A DNA stretch of 30,000 nucleotides, from contig CM007318.1 in the NCBI GenBank assembly GCA_000333855.2, positions 390,529 to 420,528 on the forward strand. The letters are read 5' to 3'. This stretch comes from Endotrypanum monterogeii (lineage: Eukaryota > Euglenozoa > Kinetoplastea > Trypanosomatida > Trypanosomatidae). A program made the translations under genes and the position numbers. Positions 29,245-30,000 of this stretch are shown here, piece by piece. How positions within the stretch are numbered: the stretch's first letter is position 1; each line of letters starts with the position of its first letter. The notes under the pieces are model-generated. The model saw only the letters and a list, made by a program, of their open reading frames with translations, did no database searches and was not told the origin of the DNA.

Positions 29245-30000
29245 TATGGGGCATTGGATCGTCTTTAAGGGGATCTTGATGGTCCGGCTCTCGCCGTCAA
29301 CAATGGCAATCCCGGTACGGTGACCCGGATGGGGATGTTTTGCGTGATGGAGCAACCCCGGCTGTGACCGGTATTTGGACGGGCAGATATCACAACGGAA
29401 TGGGAAGGCGGCCTCGTCCAGTGACGCCGGGATGGGGTTGGGCGGCGGCGGCGGTGTAGTAGGAGACGCCGTCGGGGGCTCGGTCGTAGTGGCGGGGGGT
29501 GATGGTTCGTGGGGACGTGGTTGTTGGGCCGCTCTCTCATGTTTAGTGCGTACATGATTCCGAAGGTAGGTGGGTAGAGGATATGATTTGTCACAGAGCG
29601 GGCACGGGTAGTTGGCATCGATCTCTAAGCGGCGGCGATGAGTTGTGGCTCGTCCGGGGGCCACTTGGGGGATGGGGTCGTTTTTGTGCGCGGCTCGGTA
29701 GTGGACGCCAATGCGGCTGAGTGTGATTGGGATGCCGCACTTGGGACATGGTAATCGTCCAGGCGCCACGACGGGTGGTTGGTGGACGCTGTGGAACGTG
29801 TTCACTGGGCGTCGAATGACCTGTCCATTGACGACTGGGAAGATCGGATCTGGGTTTTGGCCATGGAATTGGTGGTAGTGCCGCGCTATGTGACACTTTG
29901 AGCGCTCTATGGGGCACCGTGGGCCTCGCCAGCGGCCGTCGGGGGGGGGATGTATAAGGGGCAGTTTTGTATAGACGTGTCTTCCGGCATGATGGGGCGT

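Larger units (their letters stand above)
28672..30000 (-). pseudogene. C2H2 zinc-finger retroelement-like frame, partial, with one in-frame TGA
   Basis: On the minus strand one frame is open from the window edge at 30000 to a stop at 28672, except for a TGA at 29244-29242. It runs opposite to the gene array. In order it encodes a degenerate finger (about 29916-29863), three clear C2H2 fingers (29748-29686, 29604-29539, 29394-29329), each CX2C-X11/12-HX4H and separated by proline-rich linkers, and a fifth (29253-29188) whose second cysteine codon is TGA. Beyond it come about 60 conserved-looking residues, then proline/serine- and arginine-rich sequence. Such finger arrays occur in the DNA-binding part of R2, NeSL and SLACS/CRE-type non-LTR elements, which carry reverse transcriptase next to it; none is visible here. 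A domesticated zinc-finger gene is the alternative. N-terminus is outside the window. Confidence 0.6.

Noticed and set aside
1..30000. CRISPR arrays, tRNA and rRNA genes, introns
   Set aside because: No regularly spaced repeats, no tRNA box pattern or rRNA core noticed by eye, and all genes are single uninterrupted frames. A covariance-model search would be needed to exclude small RNA genes.

Overview
The window looks like nuclear DNA of a trypanosomatid, most likely Leishmania or a close relative. Long intron-free genes with GC-rich codons all lie on one strand. They are separated by 0.5-3.5 kb of pyrimidine-rich spacers full of CA/TG, AT and homopolymer microsatellites, with polypyrimidine-AG spliced-leader acceptors before the starts. 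The gene content fits: a kinetoplastid class I myosin with WW and FYVE-like modules, and a uracil phosphoribosyltransferase that I recall lying near a myosin I gene on L. major chromosome 34 (from memory, not searched). Stop codons are standard (TAA, TAG and TGA all end real genes).

Layout. Bases 1-91 carry the first 30 codons of a minus-strand gene that leaves the window. Bases 92-2234 form a spacer between divergent genes, which in these organisms is the usual form of a transcription start region. From 2235 rightwards, seven plus-strand genes form part of one polycistronic unit: class I myosin (2235-6362); a protein whose four segments resemble the transcription elongation factor ELL (6883-9063); an N2227/carnosine N-methyltransferase-family enzyme (10006-11343); an EF-hand protein with a long glycine/serine-rich linker (14363-15511); uracil phosphoribosyltransferase (16675-17427); a TPR-MYND-SET protein of SMYD4 type (20976-23084); and a mitochondrial FtsH/Yme1-like AAA protein whose HEXXH protease motif has lost its second histidine (24895-27273).

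Right end. Bases 28672-30000 on the minus strand, antisense to the gene array, hold a C2H2 zinc-finger reading frame that runs off the window. It resembles the nucleic-acid-binding part of trypanosomatid or R2-like non-LTR retroelements. One in-frame TGA sits exactly where the second zinc-binding cysteine of a finger should be.

The plus-strand genes do not form one pathway: cytoskeleton and membrane traffic, transcription, methyl transfer, calcium sensing, pyrimidine salvage, protein methylation and mitochondrial quality control are mixed, as is normal for these units. Expression is probably set by trans-splicing and 3' UTRs. The best leads are the ELL-like protein, the inactive FtsH protease site, the stop-for-cysteine change in the zinc-finger element, the divergent start region and a two-codon uORF that overlaps the myosin start.
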